From Proales similis (Eukaryota; Rotifera; Eurotatoria; Ploima; Proalidae), in assembly GCA_019059635.1 (NCBI GenBank), contig JAGVRJ010000006.1, positions 1,364,001 to 1,428,000 on the forward strand: 64,000 bases of DNA. The letters run 5' to 3'. The notes under the pieces were generated by a model. It did not search any database, was not told the origin of the DNA, and saw only the letters and a program-made list of their open reading frames with translations. Below are positions 33,348-43,226 of the stretch, one piece after another (positions within the stretch are counted from its first letter, which is position 1; each line of letters starts with the position of its first letter). Both the position numbers and the translations under genes were made by a program.

Positions 33348-34539
33348 TCAATCAGACTTGAGGAAATTAAGCATATCGATCGGAACTGGAAATACGATTG
33401 TCGAGTTTTTCTCCGACGCGATACTGTTGAGTGTTTGTAAATATCGCAATTGGATTCCGTACGGCGACGAGGCCATTATGTCGGACGCAGCCTTTATCGA
33501 TTTGGCGGCCCGCTCCTCTCCCTCGGCCGCGATCACCTGCAATCAGCCAGGTGAGCGTTGAATAGTTCTCAATTGAGTCTATTTAATTACCTTTGCTCTG
33601 GCCTCTCGGGCTGCCTCTGCCTCGGTAGCCATCGCTCGCTGAAGCTGAACTGGCAGACGCACATCCTTAAACTCGACTCTTTCCACCTCAATACCCTGCG
33701 AGTGTGAGCTGAGATTAAGCGAAAATTGGAAACAAAAATTTCGTTTGTCTCATACCCAAGGGTCAGTCGCTTCATCAAGACAGAGACGCATGGCATATGA
33801 GACGGCCTCACGGTCGCATAGGATCTCTGACAAGCTCTTCTGTCCGAGCACATTTCTGAGACTTGTCTGAGCCAGAAATCTGGTCGACTCTTGCGCATTC
33901 TCCACATTGGCCACTGAGACGGCCGGATTAAATACTCGGTAATAGATAACGGCGTCAACCGCCACGGTCACTGAATCTCTAGTGAGCACTTCCTGTGGCG
34001 CCACTTCAAACGAAACGGTTCTCATGTCAACCTTGGTCACTGTCTCTATGCAAGGAAGCACTACGATCATCCCTGGCCCTCTTGACCCGTTCTTTAGGCG
34101 ACCGAGGCGAAAAATGACAGCTGCGTTGTGAGTTGATCATCCGTTTAGTGCATCGGATGGAAATCGAGTTTTGGAATGGCTTACCTCTTTCATATTCACG
34201 AACCACTCTGAATATGAACGAAAGCGAAAACGGAAAGAATAGCACGATGAGAACCCAGCTTAGCACGTAGAGAATTTGAGTGCAAGCATCGTCTTTGTAG
34301 CCGTTCATGTCGGCGCCGATGACATTCAGAGTTTCGCTGATGCTTCGCACCGAAGGGCGCTTCATCAGGTGCCTGCTGGCCGCGGCGCTGATGCTATCCT
34401 CATTGAAAGTCGCTTGGTTTCTCTTTATACTCGGTCGCATTATTTTTCTCAAGTACGAGCTTTCCGCAAAAACATCTTGTGACTCCTCTCCTTCCTCCGC
34501 AATCGTATCTTCGGCTATCTCGCTATTGCTGGGTATCAT
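33348..34539 (-). CDS. Stomatin/podocin/MEC-2-type SPFH membrane protein
   Basis: Cholesterol-associated scaffold of the inner membrane leaflet; relatives tune ion channels in touch neurons and line the podocyte slit. Four exons on the minus strand: 34539-34185, 34120-33756, 33695-33591 and 33536-33348, giving 337 aa. An acidic N-terminal tail of about 85 residues is followed by a hydrophobic hairpin (ILYVLSWVLIVLFFPFSLSF). Then comes the SPFH/band-7 domain: REYERAVIFRLGRLKNG, KVDMRTVSFEVAPQEVLTRD, FLAQTSLRNVLG, RVEFKDVRLPVQLQRAMATE and REARAKVIAAEGE. The oligomerisation end has LQTLNSIASEKNSTIVFPV. The start used is the first ATG in frame (MIPSNSE). The N-terminal tail is longer than in stomatin and closer in length to podocin or MEC-2. 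Confidence 0.93.
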
Positions 34540-35907
34540 CACTCTGACGAGTATCAAATTCCAACAAGCATCAGTCTGTTGAGTAAGAATGATTAATTGA
34601 CAGATAGTCAGAAATGACGATCATTTGCATTCTGATAAGGAAGCCAAAGCAGCCTAGTTAGGGTATTTACTTGAGCCGGCGTTCGTCTCATTAATAAAAC
34701 TCACTTGAACACAAGTTGATTTCAACTACTGCTAATTCAAGAGTCGAATGAGCTCAAGAGACAAATCAAAGCAATAATAGTTCTTCTACAAGCGAGCGTG
34801 GAGAAAAGAAAAACAAGTGAGCAGAGAAGAATGATTTCAAAAAGAGAGCGCGCAAGAGTAGAATCGATAGGCAATTAATAATTTAAGTCATTCAATCGGC
34901 TTAATAGATAAAACCGCGAGGAGAAGTCAGACGATAAGACTCTCGCTCTCTCTCTTGCTGGGCGTAAGCTTAAATCAAAGTAGCCAAATTGGCAGGGGAG
35001 AGATGACTAATGCCGAATAAGCGTCGGTCGTCTAATCAAGTTAAACGCAAGTATCGAAAGATGGGTGCAAATGCGGTTGCGAAGAGGGTCGATCACGCAT
35101 CAAGTGATCGCAGTTGGCGAAAGGCGTCAGACTCGGACGATGGATTGCTGGGCCAACGGCCGCAACCGAAATCGAACCTTATCCTATTTCCCTCAATAGA
35201 AAGAGCTTTCAGGCTGCTTCTAAATTGTAATTAGTCGTGCTTATTGGTCAAAGAGCGGATGGACTATTATGAATCCTCAGCGTGTGTGTGCGTGTGTGTG
35301 TGTGTGTCGACTTCGTAAACTCCGAATGCGACCGGTCGTCCAAATAGGCGGAACTGATGCATATGACTTGAAAGCGCTCAGCGTGCCGCTCAGACGGATT
35401 CGTAACAATGAGAAAGGAAAAAATTTACGGCAATTAATTCATCAGATCAGATCGAGGCTCATTTTGCAGCGCATCAGCAGACTACCGATTTCGTGCGAAT
35501 CAAAGAAAAAACTATTCGGGCATTGCATTTATTTTGCAAAATAAAAGTGAACGAAGCGGCTATTTTGAATTAATAGCGCCTATTTGAAACCTGCCTTCTA
35601 AACCGATTATGCTGTGCATGATAATGCACCGACTAGACGAAAATCGTCGGGCGCTTTTAATCGAAATGAGATAGTGAAAGCAATTTGTGAAAGAATTAGG
35701 GAAAGCAAATAAATATAAGACAAACAAACTAGGTTATACTTGAGAGCGCGGGTCGAACGGAGAAGCGAGCAATTTCAGACTCTGTGAACTAAGAAAACAA
35801 GGACGAAGAGTATAAGCGACTGAGAAAACCGACCAATCATTTAGAATTGAGTAAACTCGCTTAAGAAAAGAGAGAGAGGGACTTCAATGCAGTCATAAAG
35901 TTTTGAA
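34540..35907. other. Divergent intergenic region, no gene seen
   Basis: About 1.4 kb between the starts of the stomatin gene and receptor B. It holds a GT microsatellite and short chance frames only. Confidence 0.5.
35282..35307. repeat. GT microsatellite
   Basis: Nearly perfect GT run of about 26 bp with one C interruption. Confidence 0.9.
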
Positions 35908-36855
35908 ATGGATGTTAATAAGCAACGAATACAAATCTCGCCGACTTCGATCGAGAAAAAATGGGCAGATTTATTTAAGAGCATCGAAGAGCTGCGTAAA
36001 GGTTTGGACAAGCATAGGCCGCTGACAATCACCAGTCTATTAAGAACCGAGAAAGTTGGAAGCATAAATGACTTGAGCTTGTTCGACACCAAAATAGACA
36101 AACTGAATGACAGTGAAATTGAGTTTGTGAACCAGTTGACAAGCATTTTTTACTACACAAGATCACATGTTGCCTTGAACTTTGATATCAATACAGATCT
36201 GAGCTCAATACAATCAGGAGACCGAAAAACAGGCCAGAAGAATTTAAAGACGCAAATGGCCAACTTCATAGTGCAGCCAGTGAAGCGGGTGATTACATTC
36301 GCCAAGATGATTCCCGACTTCAGACGGCTGGAGGTGGGCGACCAGATGCGGCTGCTGCAGGGAGGCGCCATGGAGATCTTCATTTGCTCGTCATCGTCGC
36401 TGTACGACCAGATGAACAACCGGCTGGTGAACGTCATGAGCCGCGATCGTCCGGTGGAAGGCGGCGACAAGTCCAACGTGCAGATGGACATGCTGCGGCT
36501 CATCTGGAGCGAGGAGGTCTTCGAGCGCACGATCGCCTTCCTCAAGTCGATGAGCGAGCTCGAGCTCGACGAGGCCACACTCATCCTCTTCATCCCGCTC
36601 ATTCTGTTCTCGCCCGACCGGCACGAGCTGCAGGCGCGACACCAGGTGCTCGCCATCCAGGCGGGCTACTCGCATCTGCTCAGAAAGTATTTGGTGTGGA
36701 AGCGCGGCCCGGGCGAGGCGACCAGCCGCCTCTACAACCAGCTGCTGCTCAAGCTCATCGAGCTCCGCTCGCTCCACGAGCTGCACAGCTCCATCCTCCT
36801 CGACGCCGACCCCGAGAAGCTCGATCCCATTCTACAACCCATCTTACAAATATGA
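35908..36855 (+). CDS. Nuclear receptor B, ligand-binding domain only (NR1J-like)
   Basis: Intronless 315-aa frame that is homologous to receptors A and C over the ligand-binding domain but has no zinc-finger domain. The first about 115 residues (MDVNKQRIQISPTSIEKKW) are unrelated to a DNA-binding domain; part of them (LSLFDTKIDKLNDSEIEF) weakly matches the helix 1-3 region of the relatives. From residue 117 the protein is almost identical to receptor C (NFIVQPVKRVITFAKMIPDF, LDEATLILFIPLILFSPDRH). It ends DPILQPILQI, so helix 12 lacks the AF-2 glutamate. The frame is intact and followed by AATAAA at 36883, so it looks like a working gene rather than debris. LBD-only HR96-like genes are known from spider mites. 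It may act by dimerising with or titrating ligands and partners of full receptors; that is inference. Confidence 0.85.
   Translation: MDVNKQRIQISPTSIEKKWADLFKSIEELRKGLDKHRPLTITSLLRTEKVGSINDLSLFDTKIDKLNDSEIEFVNQLTSIFYYTRSHVALNFDINTDLSSIQSGDRKTGQKNLKTQMANFIVQPVKRVITFAKMIPDFRRLEVGDQMRLLQGGAMEIFICSSSSLYDQMNNRLVNVMSRDRPVEGGDKSNVQMDMLRLIWSEEVFERTIAFLKSMSELELDEATLILFIPLILFSPDRHELQARHQVLAIQAGYSHLLRKYLVWKRGPGEATSRLYNQLLLKLIELRSLHELHSSILLDADPEKLDPILQPILQI
36257..36828 (+). repeat. Near-identical 572-bp tract, receptor B copy
   Basis: Aligns without gaps to 39301-39872 at a constant offset of 3044 bp, with about nine mismatches by eye. Sequence on both sides is diverged. Confidence 0.92.
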
Positions 36856-38225
36856 CTTTTTTGACTTTAGGACCGAACTTTAAATAAAATTTTCAATCGA
36901 AAAAGCTAGTAAATAAAATCTTGGGAGTGCTTTTGGGTTTTTTTTTATTTTAGAATATCGAGCAAAACGAAGGTGAAGTAATTTAAATTTTACAATTTTT
37001 GTTTCATAATTAATTCGCCATTTTCTTCCGGTTCTGAGACCTAGTATAGTAATTTAATTATTTCCTTTTGTGTGAACATATCGATTATTAATGCATTCTC
37101 AATAATCTTCTTCCTTGCCATGTGTCTGCTTCTTTTCAGACGCATGCGAATGAGACATGCTAGGATAGGAGCGACCAATTATCAAAATTCATTCGCTCAT
37201 TTTCGACGAATATCTTATTCAGAGCAAGATCATGCAACTGCCTCATTCGACTCAGCGGTATATACCATTCCATACCAGCATTTTATATTCGAGTCTAATC
37301 AAGAAATTTGTCTAGCGGCTACAGTCCTGAATTTTTTCATGTCGTTTTAAAAATCCAACTTTCGCTATCTTCATCATCGTATGTTGATCTGGTCTATTTA
37401 TCGCTTCAGTCCAATGCAATATAAATCTTATTCAAATTTTCTTTTCAAATTTTATTTCCTGAGCACGAAGTTGTTTTTGGCTTCACAAAAACCGCACAAA
37501 TGCTTTCTCTCTACTTGGCACTATAATTGCTGTGGCTGTTAATTTCCCATTACTTCGTTTGCCGAATTCTTAAGAGATTAACGAAAATCGATAATAGCGC
37601 TTATCTTTTAGCATTCTGAGCAATTTTCTCTGCCAGCTGAGGCCTATAATCTAACCGCAAAAAAAGCCTATATTGATGATGCAGGCCAGAGGAGTCACGT
37701 GTTGCTCGCTTCATTCTTAAACTAATTGACTCTTTAAACATTAGCTCTTTCTCTTTAGCTCATCATTCTCGCTGTTTACTTGGACCCCTTTTGCTTCTCG
37801 TTGCCTTTTTCTATTACACTTTATAATAATTTATGTTGCCTTGTTTCTGTTTTTCGTTTGGCAAACAAGCTTCGCTCTTGAACGTTAACTGAGCACAAAA
37901 ATTTTTGTTATGCGTCTGTATTTGTGTGTGCCGAAGCGTACGAACGAAAGCAAAATAATTCTCAATGGTGTAAACTGTAGCACATAATTTATATTTATTT
38001 TGTTGACACTTGCATGCGTTCTTTCTTGCTCGTTTTTTTTTATGTTTACATCGAACGCTGGCTGACTTCTCTTTTTTACTATCGAAGCGCTTTGTAATGA
38101 AAACAAACAATTGTAAACAAAACAATAGAAATATTCAGTCACCTTCAATCGTGTGAATTGTGTGATTTAGATAGCCTCTCAGGTTCATAATTTTCATCAG
38201 AGAACAGGAACCGCCAGCTATTTAA
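36856..38225. other. Intergenic between receptors B and C
   Basis: About 1.4 kb, AT-rich. No coding frame is convincing; the 92-codon frame near 37072 has a GTG start and no family match. It should hold the promoter of receptor C. Confidence 0.5.
36883..36888 (+). terminator. Polyadenylation signal of receptor B
   Basis: AATAAA 28 bp after the stop codon. Confidence 0.6.
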
Positions 38226-40082
38226 TTGATGGACAATAACTCGGCGCGTTCAGGCGAGGTCAATCAGCCTCCAAGCTATGGCTCAAGCTACAACATGCCA
38301 CAGTATGGACTTACTGCCCCTCAGGAGCAATTCGCATATGAAAGCACTCCAACACCCCTTGAAATGTTGAACTTACAAAGGCTATATTTAAGCCGTGGAG
38401 AAGGCGTTAATGGGCCCAAGTTGGCCAGTCCAATGGCTAGTTTGCCCAGTCAATCTTATGGGTTTGGGCCGAAAAATAGATTTAGTCAAGTAGCTGCATT
38501 TAACAATGTCGACAACATGGTCAACAATTTGATCACCAGCACGATGCTTTTTAATGGAGCCTCTCCCTTCGCGCCAACTCAACATTCAGCAAGCAGTGGT
38601 CGAACGCTCGGTGGTCAAAATATGGAATTCAGCCCTGCATATGATCAAAACCAGAACTTTAAAAATGCCGAGCGAAGGGACGATTCTAAATGTAATGTTT
38701 GTGGCGACAAGTCGACCGGCTCGCATTTCGGCGGCATAACTTGCGAGTCTTGCAAAGCGTTCTTCCGACGATCGGTGCAAAAAAATCGATTCGAGGATTA
38801 CAAATGCTCTTACTCTGGTACTTGCTCAATGAACATAAGCACTAGGAAAATATGCCAATATTGCCGATACAACAAATGCTTGAGTATCGGCATGCGGGCC
38901 AAATGGGTGTTGTCAGACAAAGAGCGCGAGCTCAAGTACGGAAATAGGAAAAAACAGAACAAGGAGAAAAAAGCCGACACGAGCAATGAGGGCGTGAAAG
39001 AGTTTGAAGAGGTGAAATCAGAAAATGTGCAATCTGTCTATGACGACGAATCCTCCAACACTACAGATGCAAGTGACAAGAAATCATCAAAAGAAGACAT
39101 AGACGAGCTCGGAGTTAATGGCATTGATTTGTCTTCGTTAAGTTTGAGTTCATACGAAAAGGACCTTGTCGACCGGTTGAATCTGGCCTTCTATCATTCT
39201 CGCAAGCACAATTCGTTGGACTTGAATGTACAAGAAAAGCTTGCGACTCTCTTCCGGACCCATGACCGATCTGCACTTCAAAAGATGTCAAAAGTTATTT
39301 TGGCCAACTTCATAGTGCAGCCAGTGAAGCGGGTGATTACGTTCGCCAAGATGATTCCCGACTTCAGACGGCTGGAGGTGGGCGACCAGATGCGGCTGCT
39401 GCAGGGAGGCGCCATGGAGATCTTCATTTGCTCGTCGTCGTCTCTGTACGACCAGATGAACAACCGGCTGGTGAACGTGATGAGCCGCGACCGTCCGGTG
39501 GAAGGCGGCGACAAGTCCAACGTGCAGATGGACATGCTGCGGCTCATCTGGAGCGAGGAGGTGTTCGAGCGCACGATCGCCTTCCTCAAGTTGATGAGCG
39601 AGCTCGAGCTCGACGAGGCCACACTCATCCTCTTCATCCCGCTCATTCTGTTCTCGCCCGATCGGCACGAGCTGCAGGCGCGACACCAGGTGCTCGCCAT
39701 CCAGGCGGGCTACTCGCATCTGCTCAGAAAGTATTTGGTGTGGAAGCGCGGCCCGGGCGAGGCGACCAGCCGCCTCTACAACCAGCTGCTGCTCAAGCTC
39801 ATCGAGCTCCGCTCGCTCCACGAGCTGCACAGCTCCATCCTCCTCGACGCCGACCCCGAGAAGCTTGATCCCTTTCCGCGTGCGATCATTTCGAACGAGA
39901 AGGACGAACTCGAGAAAATGAGCACCCCTGCACAGTCGTTTCGAAGTTTACAGTCAGAAAGCCCGCTTGAGATGAGCGAGCCATTATCACCCAATAACGA
40001 TATTGAAAACAACTCCTTGTCAATACAAAGCAACTCGCAATCGTCTGACAGTCCGAGTTTATCTGATTTAAATCTTATTTGA
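38226..40082 (+). CDS. Nuclear receptor C, NR1J/HR96-like
   Basis: Full-length intronless nuclear receptor of 618 aa. A Gln/Asn/Ser-rich N-terminal region leads to the DNA-binding domain at about residues 156-223 (CNVCGDKSTGSHFGG, CESCKAFFRRSVQKNRF, RKICQYCRYNKCLSIGM). The P-box ESCKA places it with NR1J (DHR96/DAF-12). A basic then acidic hinge follows, and the ligand-binding domain begins near residue 300 (YEKDLVDRLNLAFYHSRKHN). It includes PDFRRLEVGDQMRLLQGG and ends LIELRSLHELHSSILL. The expected helix 12 reads DPFPRAIISNE, without the AF-2 glutamate. A Ser-rich tail of about 65 residues ends SDLNLI. DNA from 39301 to 39872 is nearly identical to receptor B, with one visible amino acid change (Leu for Ser in FLKLMSEL). 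Confidence 0.93.
   Translation: MMDNNSARSGEVNQPPSYGSSYNMPQYGLTAPQEQFAYESTPTPLEMLNLQRLYLSRGEGVNGPKLASPMASLPSQSYGFGPKNRFSQVAAFNNVDNMVNNLITSTMLFNGASPFAPTQHSASSGRTLGGQNMEFSPAYDQNQNFKNAERRDDSKCNVCGDKSTGSHFGGITCESCKAFFRRSVQKNRFEDYKCSYSGTCSMNISTRKICQYCRYNKCLSIGMRAKWVLSDKERELKYGNRKKQNKEKKADTSNEGVKEFEEVKSENVQSVYDDESSNTTDASDKKSSKEDIDELGVNGIDLSSLSLSSYEKDLVDRLNLAFYHSRKHNSLDLNVQEKLATLFRTHDRSALQKMSKVILANFIVQPVKRVITFAKMIPDFRRLEVGDQMRLLQGGAMEIFICSSSSLYDQMNNRLVNVMSRDRPVEGGDKSNVQMDMLRLIWSEEVFERTIAFLKLMSELELDEATLILFIPLILFSPDRHELQARHQVLAIQAGYSHLLRKYLVWKRGPGEATSRLYNQLLLKLIELRSLHELHSSILLDADPEKLDPFPRAIISNEKDELEKMSTPAQSFRSLQSESPLEMSEPLSPNNDIENNSLSIQSNSQSSDSPSLSDLNLI
39301..39872 (+). repeat. Near-identical 572-bp tract, receptor C copy
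   Basis: Partner of 36257-36828. It is visibly richer in G and C than the rest of the same gene; this composition also opens long chance frames on both strands here. Confidence 0.92.
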
Positions 40083-40513
40083 CTTTTCTCTCTGTATCTT
40101 TCCGTTCTCCCTTTTAAACCGATTTTATTTTTCTCGCTCAAACTTGCCCTTAGGTAATGTTAGTCAGATTAGCAACAACGGCCAAAGAATCTTTTATGTC
40201 TTGACATGATCCGTTAGTTATTTGTTGTCTGCTTTTTATTGTTTACCCTCCCTTCTCGTTTACTTTGTACTTATAATTTTCTACGCCATAACACATTCAG
40301 TCCAGGACGCTCATCCTTTCCCCACATCTCTCCCGTTGAATATATATTCATTTTGAATAAAATGTCTTTAAACGGCTTTATCGCTATTTTCTCCATAAGT
40401 GCTCGTTATCTCGTTTTTTTTTTAAATTCGTCTCTTTGCCCAATTATTGAATCGCGCCTTTCTTTCATCTAGATGTTTAATGACCGCAACCTTAGTTTGA
40501 TAATTGAGTTCAA
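40083..40513. other. Intergenic, no gene seen
   Basis: About 430 bp of pyrimidine-rich sequence with AATAAA at 40356-40361, probably the receptor C 3'UTR and the promoter of the aminotransferase gene. Confidence 0.5.
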
Positions 40514-41887
40514 ATGAGACAAATGTCTGCTCCGACCAAAACCCGCGACTTTGGATCTTTTCAAAATTCGAATGCGCAAGACCTGCTCAGCCAAGCAGAC
40601 AACGAGTACGTATCGCCCAAGCTAGCAGTTAGTCTTGTTCCTTGCCCGTCCAATAAGTGGATTGATAAATTCGGCACTTCCGAGCTAAAAAAATCACTCT
40701 TTTTCTTGAGCGATGAGTTTTTGTTTTTAAACCACGGCGCGTTCGGCCTCACAATGAGACCAGCTCTCGATTATTCGCATAAATGGAGTCAATATGCCGA
40801 GTCGCAGCCACTGCGATTTTATGATCGACAAGCCATCCCTTTAATGTGTGAAGTGATCAGATCCTTTGCGCATCATGTGTTCAACTGCTCTCCTAGCCAG
40901 CTGGCTCTGGTCGAAAACTGCACGTTCGCTTTCAGCTCACTTCTTCATAGCCTCAGGCTCAAGCCAGGCGATTCAATATTCACCTACAACACCACGTACG
41001 GAGCGTATAAGAAACTGCTGAAAGAGAAATGCATTGAGGAAGCATTGACGCTTTTGGAGCATCCAGTCAACTTTCCGATTCGTTCGGAAGAAGAGCTCAT
41101 GATGCAATACTTGCAGCCGTTGAAACAAGCACTTGAGAGCGATACTGAAGGGAAATCAATCAAGCTTGTCTTGGTCGATCAGATACCGAGCAATCAGGGT
41201 TTTGTGGTGCCCGTCGAGCGACTGGCACACGAGTGCAAACGTCTTAGGCCTGATGTGATATTTGTGGTCGACGGCGCTCACAGTCTGGGCTCTTTGAGAA
41301 AGCTCAATCTCTCTTTGATCGATGTCTTCTTCACAAACTGCCACAAGTGGTTCTGCGGGCCAAAAGGCACTGCCATTTTGTACAAATCAAGCAGTTTACC
41401 ATTCGATCTGTTGCCAGCGGTGAGATCGCACGGAGCCGCTTCTGGATTTTGCTCAGAGTTCGTCTGGACTGGCCTGCAAGAATACGGCCGCTACATGGGA
41501 CTCTTGGTCAATCTAGACATCTGGCTCAATGGACTTGGAGGCTTCGACAATGTTGTGAGCTATTGCAGTGGACTAGCACGAAGAGCCGGTCAGTATCTGG
41601 TCGAAAAGTGGAAAACTGAGTTTCTCGTTCAGCCCCAATTCTGCTCGACTATGGTGGCCGTTCGCCTTCCCGATCTCTTCACTTGCAAATTGTGCGCAGC
41701 CGATTCGCCTGATCGCTTCATTTACGACCATGCCGAAGTAGTTCAAAATTTTCTCTACAACCAGCACCGAATCGAGGTGCCAGTGAAATGCATTCAAGGC
41801 AAGCTCTACGTGCGCTTATCGGCGCACATATACAACCGGCTGGAAGACTACGTGATGCTTGCCGAAGCTGTTTTGTCCAGCTTATGA
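40514..41887 (+). CDS. Class V aminotransferase, isopenicillin-N-epimerase-like
   Basis: PLP-dependent enzyme of fold type I, closest in pattern to the isopenicillin N epimerase / cysteine desulfurase-like group. Intronless, 457 aa. It shows FLFLNHGAFGLTMRPAL at the substrate end, ALVENCTFAFSSLLHSL for phosphate binding, VVDGAHSLGSL with the Asp that contacts the PLP ring nitrogen, and TNCHKWFCGPKGTAILY. K278 in that motif is the expected Schiff-base lysine. The C-terminal small domain is intact (VRLSAHIYNRLEDY). The true substrate cannot be read from sequence; no beta-lactam genes are near, so the epimerase name only marks the family. AATAAA follows at 41914. Related genes occur in fungi and invertebrates as well as bacteria. 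Confidence 0.88.
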   Translation: MRQMSAPTKTRDFGSFQNSNAQDLLSQADNEYVSPKLAVSLVPCPSNKWIDKFGTSELKKSLFFLSDEFLFLNHGAFGLTMRPALDYSHKWSQYAESQPLRFYDRQAIPLMCEVIRSFAHHVFNCSPSQLALVENCTFAFSSLLHSLRLKPGDSIFTYNTTYGAYKKLLKEKCIEEALTLLEHPVNFPIRSEEELMMQYLQPLKQALESDTEGKSIKLVLVDQIPSNQGFVVPVERLAHECKRLRPDVIFVVDGAHSLGSLRKLNLSLIDVFFTNCHKWFCGPKGTAILYKSSSLPFDLLPAVRSHGAASGFCSEFVWTGLQEYGRYMGLLVNLDIWLNGLGGFDNVVSYCSGLARRAGQYLVEKWKTEFLVQPQFCSTMVAVRLPDLFTCKLCAADSPDRFIYDHAEVVQNFLYNQHRIEVPVKCIQGKLYVRLSAHIYNRLEDYVMLAEAVLSSL

Positions 41888-41913
41888 AACAACTGACGCT
41901 CGCCACTTTACAT

Positions 41914-41919
41914 AATAAA
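41914..41919 (+). terminator. Polyadenylation signal of aminotransferase gene
   Basis: AATAAA 27 bp after the stop codon. Confidence 0.65.
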
Positions 41920-41992
41920 TTTGCTTGCTCACGTGAATTGTCAATTTGTTTTTGAGTAGAAAGTAAAAGGATCGGCGTGTTAACATGCCTCT

Positions 41993-42005
41993 CCCCCCCC
42001 CCCCC
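41993..42005. repeat. Poly-C run of 13 bases
   Basis: Uninterrupted run of 13 C in the 240-bp gap before MED18, in or near its promoter. Confidence 0.95.
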
Positions 42006-42128
42006 TCTTTCCAACTTTGTGCGTCTTGTTCGCCGAGAGAGCGAATTCATTTTAACATTTTTAAAATATGAACAACAACGGTCAGGACAGAGTTTTAAAC
42101 TTGAACAGCTTCGTCAATTCGAGACGAA

Positions 42129-42940
42129 ATGGACGCTTTTCAGCTGGCTTTGCAAGGCAAAGCAGTGCTTATGTACGAATACTTTTTGGTCGGCAGCGTA
42201 CTGGACACAGCTAAAGACGGCTTCCTTGAAATTCTGAGAGGACTCTGTGACAATCCCGATCAACGGCCGACCGAGTTTGTTGAGACCGAACACATCTTCT
42301 CTGCCAGTATGCTCAGTTTTCCACCCAAGTTCATTTCTTAACGAATATTTTTTTTTTTGCATTTTAGCCAATCCGAATGGCACAATTGTAAACCTTCGTG
42401 CGCGAAGCATTCGTGGAACACCGGATGCACCGTTCCATCAATGCCATTTACGATATGTCGGCTTGACAGACGCTAAAATGGACAAGGAAAGAAAAGCCAT
42501 GGTGCGAACGTACATCGACTGTCTGACCACGCCCAATCTCAACGAATGCCTTCAAGCAATAGGCTTCACGTAAGCTCCTTGTTTATTGGGTGTCGATGGC
42601 TTATTGATAAATAAAATGCTTTTCAGCTTGGACATGGAGCTCATTATGAAAGGCTACCTCTTCCACAAGGGAAATCTCAAAGTGGTTGTCTCCAAAGTGT
42701 TCACCGCCGGCCCATCCGGTGAAATGCAGCCGTTTACACAGTCGCACTTTGTTGAGGTGAGCTGCGTGGTGTCGGCCGGTTTCGTAAGTCGCTCTTCCCT
42801 CTCAACTTTGGCTGTCGCTCTGTTCACATTTTTTTTAACAGGAGGCAGTAGCCGACGATGTAAAAAGGTTCGCTGACTCTTTCAAGCCATATGTAAAAAT
42901 GGAAAAGATGCACGAGATCAAGGAAGAGTTGAACATCTAG
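42129..42940 (+). CDS. MED18: Mediator complex subunit 18
   Basis: Head-module subunit of Mediator, pairing with MED20 and linking activators to RNA polymerase II. Four exons: 42129-42306, 42368-42569, 42627-42783 and 42842-42940, giving 211 aa (human 208). Family features run in order: YEYFLVGSVLD near the start, FVETEHIFSA, a VNLRARSIRG strand, FHQCHLRYVG, then GFTLDMELIMKGYLFHKG, VVVSKVFTAG, HFVEVSCVVSAGFEAVADD and FADSFKPYVKMEK near the end. Exon 3 reads on through an apparent GTGAGC to the true donor at 42784. All junctions keep frame, and AATAAA follows 49 bp after the stop. Confidence 0.93.
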
Positions 42941-42988
42941 ATAAGTTACCCTCTCCCAAAGGCCATGTATCTGCCTCAGATCAATCGG

Positions 42989-42994
42989 AATAAA
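42989..42994 (+). terminator. Polyadenylation signal of MED18
   Basis: AATAAA 49 bp after the stop codon. Confidence 0.6.
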
Positions 42995-43226
42995 TTTTCT
43001 TACGAGTCGAATCGATTCAAAAAGCTTCGTCAGCTCTTTTTAAGCTTTTTTGCTCTTTGACTCTATTTACTCAGCAAACGACTTAAACCGTTTGAGCATG
43101 TGTCGAATCGCTATTTCAATCTAACGCTTTCTGATTAAATCTTCTAAAGCGCTCAGCAAATTCGGCTTTATGAATCTAATCAAAAATATCAATTTTTCTT
43201 ATTTCAGTAGGATTTTTTCAACCAGA

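Noticed and set aside
37072-37350. Hydrophobic 92-codon frame between receptors B and C
   Set aside because: It starts with GTG, has no splice partner or family match, and lies in AT-rich intergenic sequence.
39288-39830. Long open frames antisense and out of frame in the receptor B and C ligand-binding domains (also 36391-36786, 36384-36887, 39428-39868)
   Set aside because: They arise from GC-rich codon use in the homogenised tract; their products are compositionally odd and match nothing.
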